From contig JAPPKT010000022.1 of the NCBI GenBank assembly GCA_028819675.1, positions 1-14,925 on the forward strand: a stretch of 14,925 nt of DNA, in the 5' to 3' direction. Source of the stretch: Caldilineaceae bacterium. Lineage in GTDB: Bacteria; Chloroflexota; Anaerolineae; Caldilineales; Caldilineaceae. The position numbers and the translations under genes were made by a program. Shown in pieces: positions 14,693-14,925 of the stretch (positions are counted from its first letter, which is position 1; the number at the start of each line of letters is the position of its first letter). A model generated the notes under the pieces. The model had not been told where the DNA came from, made no database searches, and saw only the letters and a list, made by a program, of their open reading frames with translations.

Positions 14693-14925
14693 TCAGCCCA
14701 CATCCACGCCGAACGAACCCCGGACCGCGATCTTGAAGGCTGTTTTGCCGTCCAGCTCGTAGCCGCCGTCGAGGGCGTCGAAGCCTTCGGCCACGCGCTC
14801 GAGGGGCAGGACATGGCTGATTACGGCGCTGAAGTCGACGTCGCTGCTCTGGAGGACCGCCACCGCGCGTGTGAAGTGGTGGTAGCGGCTGCCCCAGACG
14901 CCTTCGAGGCGCAGATTGGGGCGCA
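14693..14925 (-). CDS. Zinc-type alcohol dehydrogenase (MDR), C-terminal part, cut by window
   Basis: Reading the minus strand into a TGA at 14693-14695 gives the last 76 residues of a medium-chain (zinc-type) alcohol or polyol dehydrogenase. The C-terminal pattern is characteristic: GVWGSRYHHFTRAVAVL near the start of the fragment, a helix pair around HVLPLERVAEGFDAL, then GKTAFKVAV as the last strand. The catalytic zinc ligands and Rossmann motif lie beyond the window edge, so the substrate cannot be named; threonine/polyol/sugar dehydrogenases share this ending. The gene is on the same strand as the LRR gene and 319 bases upstream of it. Being next to a sugar catabolism cluster, a polyol or sugar substrate is reasonable. 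Its start is not in the window. Confidence 0.75.
   Translation of the reverse strand, partial: RPNLRLEGVWGSRYHHFTRAVAVLQSSDVDFSAVISHVLPLERVAEGFDALDGGYELDGKTAFKIAVRGSFGVDVG

Overview
The window reads as part of a bacterial chromosome with high-GC catabolic genes (one 60-base line inside the SDR gene, 2521-2580, hand-counted at 63% GC), GTG and TTG starts in use, and gaps that are mostly short. A cluster of several TIM-barrel sugar phosphate isomerase/epimerases with GH88, SDR and hydroxyacid dehydrogenase genes, beside a secreted plant-type LRR/protease/SH3b protein, resembles environmental Chloroflexota (Caldilinea-like) genomes. That is an impression from gene content; no marker gene is present to confirm it.

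Layout. Positions 1-163 hold a G9/C13 run, a short GC-rich inverted repeat and a heptad repeat array. Positions 164-3945 carry four plus-strand genes: sugar isomerase/epimerase, GH88 unsaturated glucuronyl hydrolase, SDR oxidoreductase and a second epimerase. Positions 4012-5897 carry a two-gene cassette of clearly lower GC: an ABC-type AAA ATPase and a DUF4435 TOPRIM-like nuclease with a 1-base stop/start overlap. This arrangement matches PARIS-like (AriA/AriB) anti-phage systems. Positions 5964-8761 resume the catabolic set with a third epimerase, a D-2-hydroxyacid dehydrogenase and a fourth, divergent epimerase. Positions 8785-10089 encode a SAM methyltransferase with an unidentified N-terminal domain. 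The convergent minus-strand gene 10165-14373 encodes a 1402-residue secreted protein with three capped LRR arrays (29 repeats), a trypsin-like protease, a PPC-like region and an SH3b domain. A 319-base gap with a GC-rich hairpin follows, then the 3' end of a minus-strand medium-chain alcohol dehydrogenase, cut by the window edge.

How they fit together. GH88 releases unsaturated uronic acids from lyase-cut polysaccharides. The epimerases, SDR and hydroxyacid dehydrogenase are plausible downstream steps for uronates or other sugar acids, but the exact pathway cannot be read from sequence. The ATPase/DUF4435 pair has no metabolic logic here and looks like a defence cassette placed between two catabolic genes.

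The least expected signal is a dispersed family of heptanucleotide arrays in which every unit ends in AG. There are five clear loci (57-91, 2200-2235, 3082-3109, 3933-3967, 6794-6821). The four whose upstream gene is visible lie at, over or within about 10 bases of a stop codon. Pairs of loci share exact 14-15 base blocks. They resemble in form, not sequence, the STRR heptamers known from cyanobacteria.
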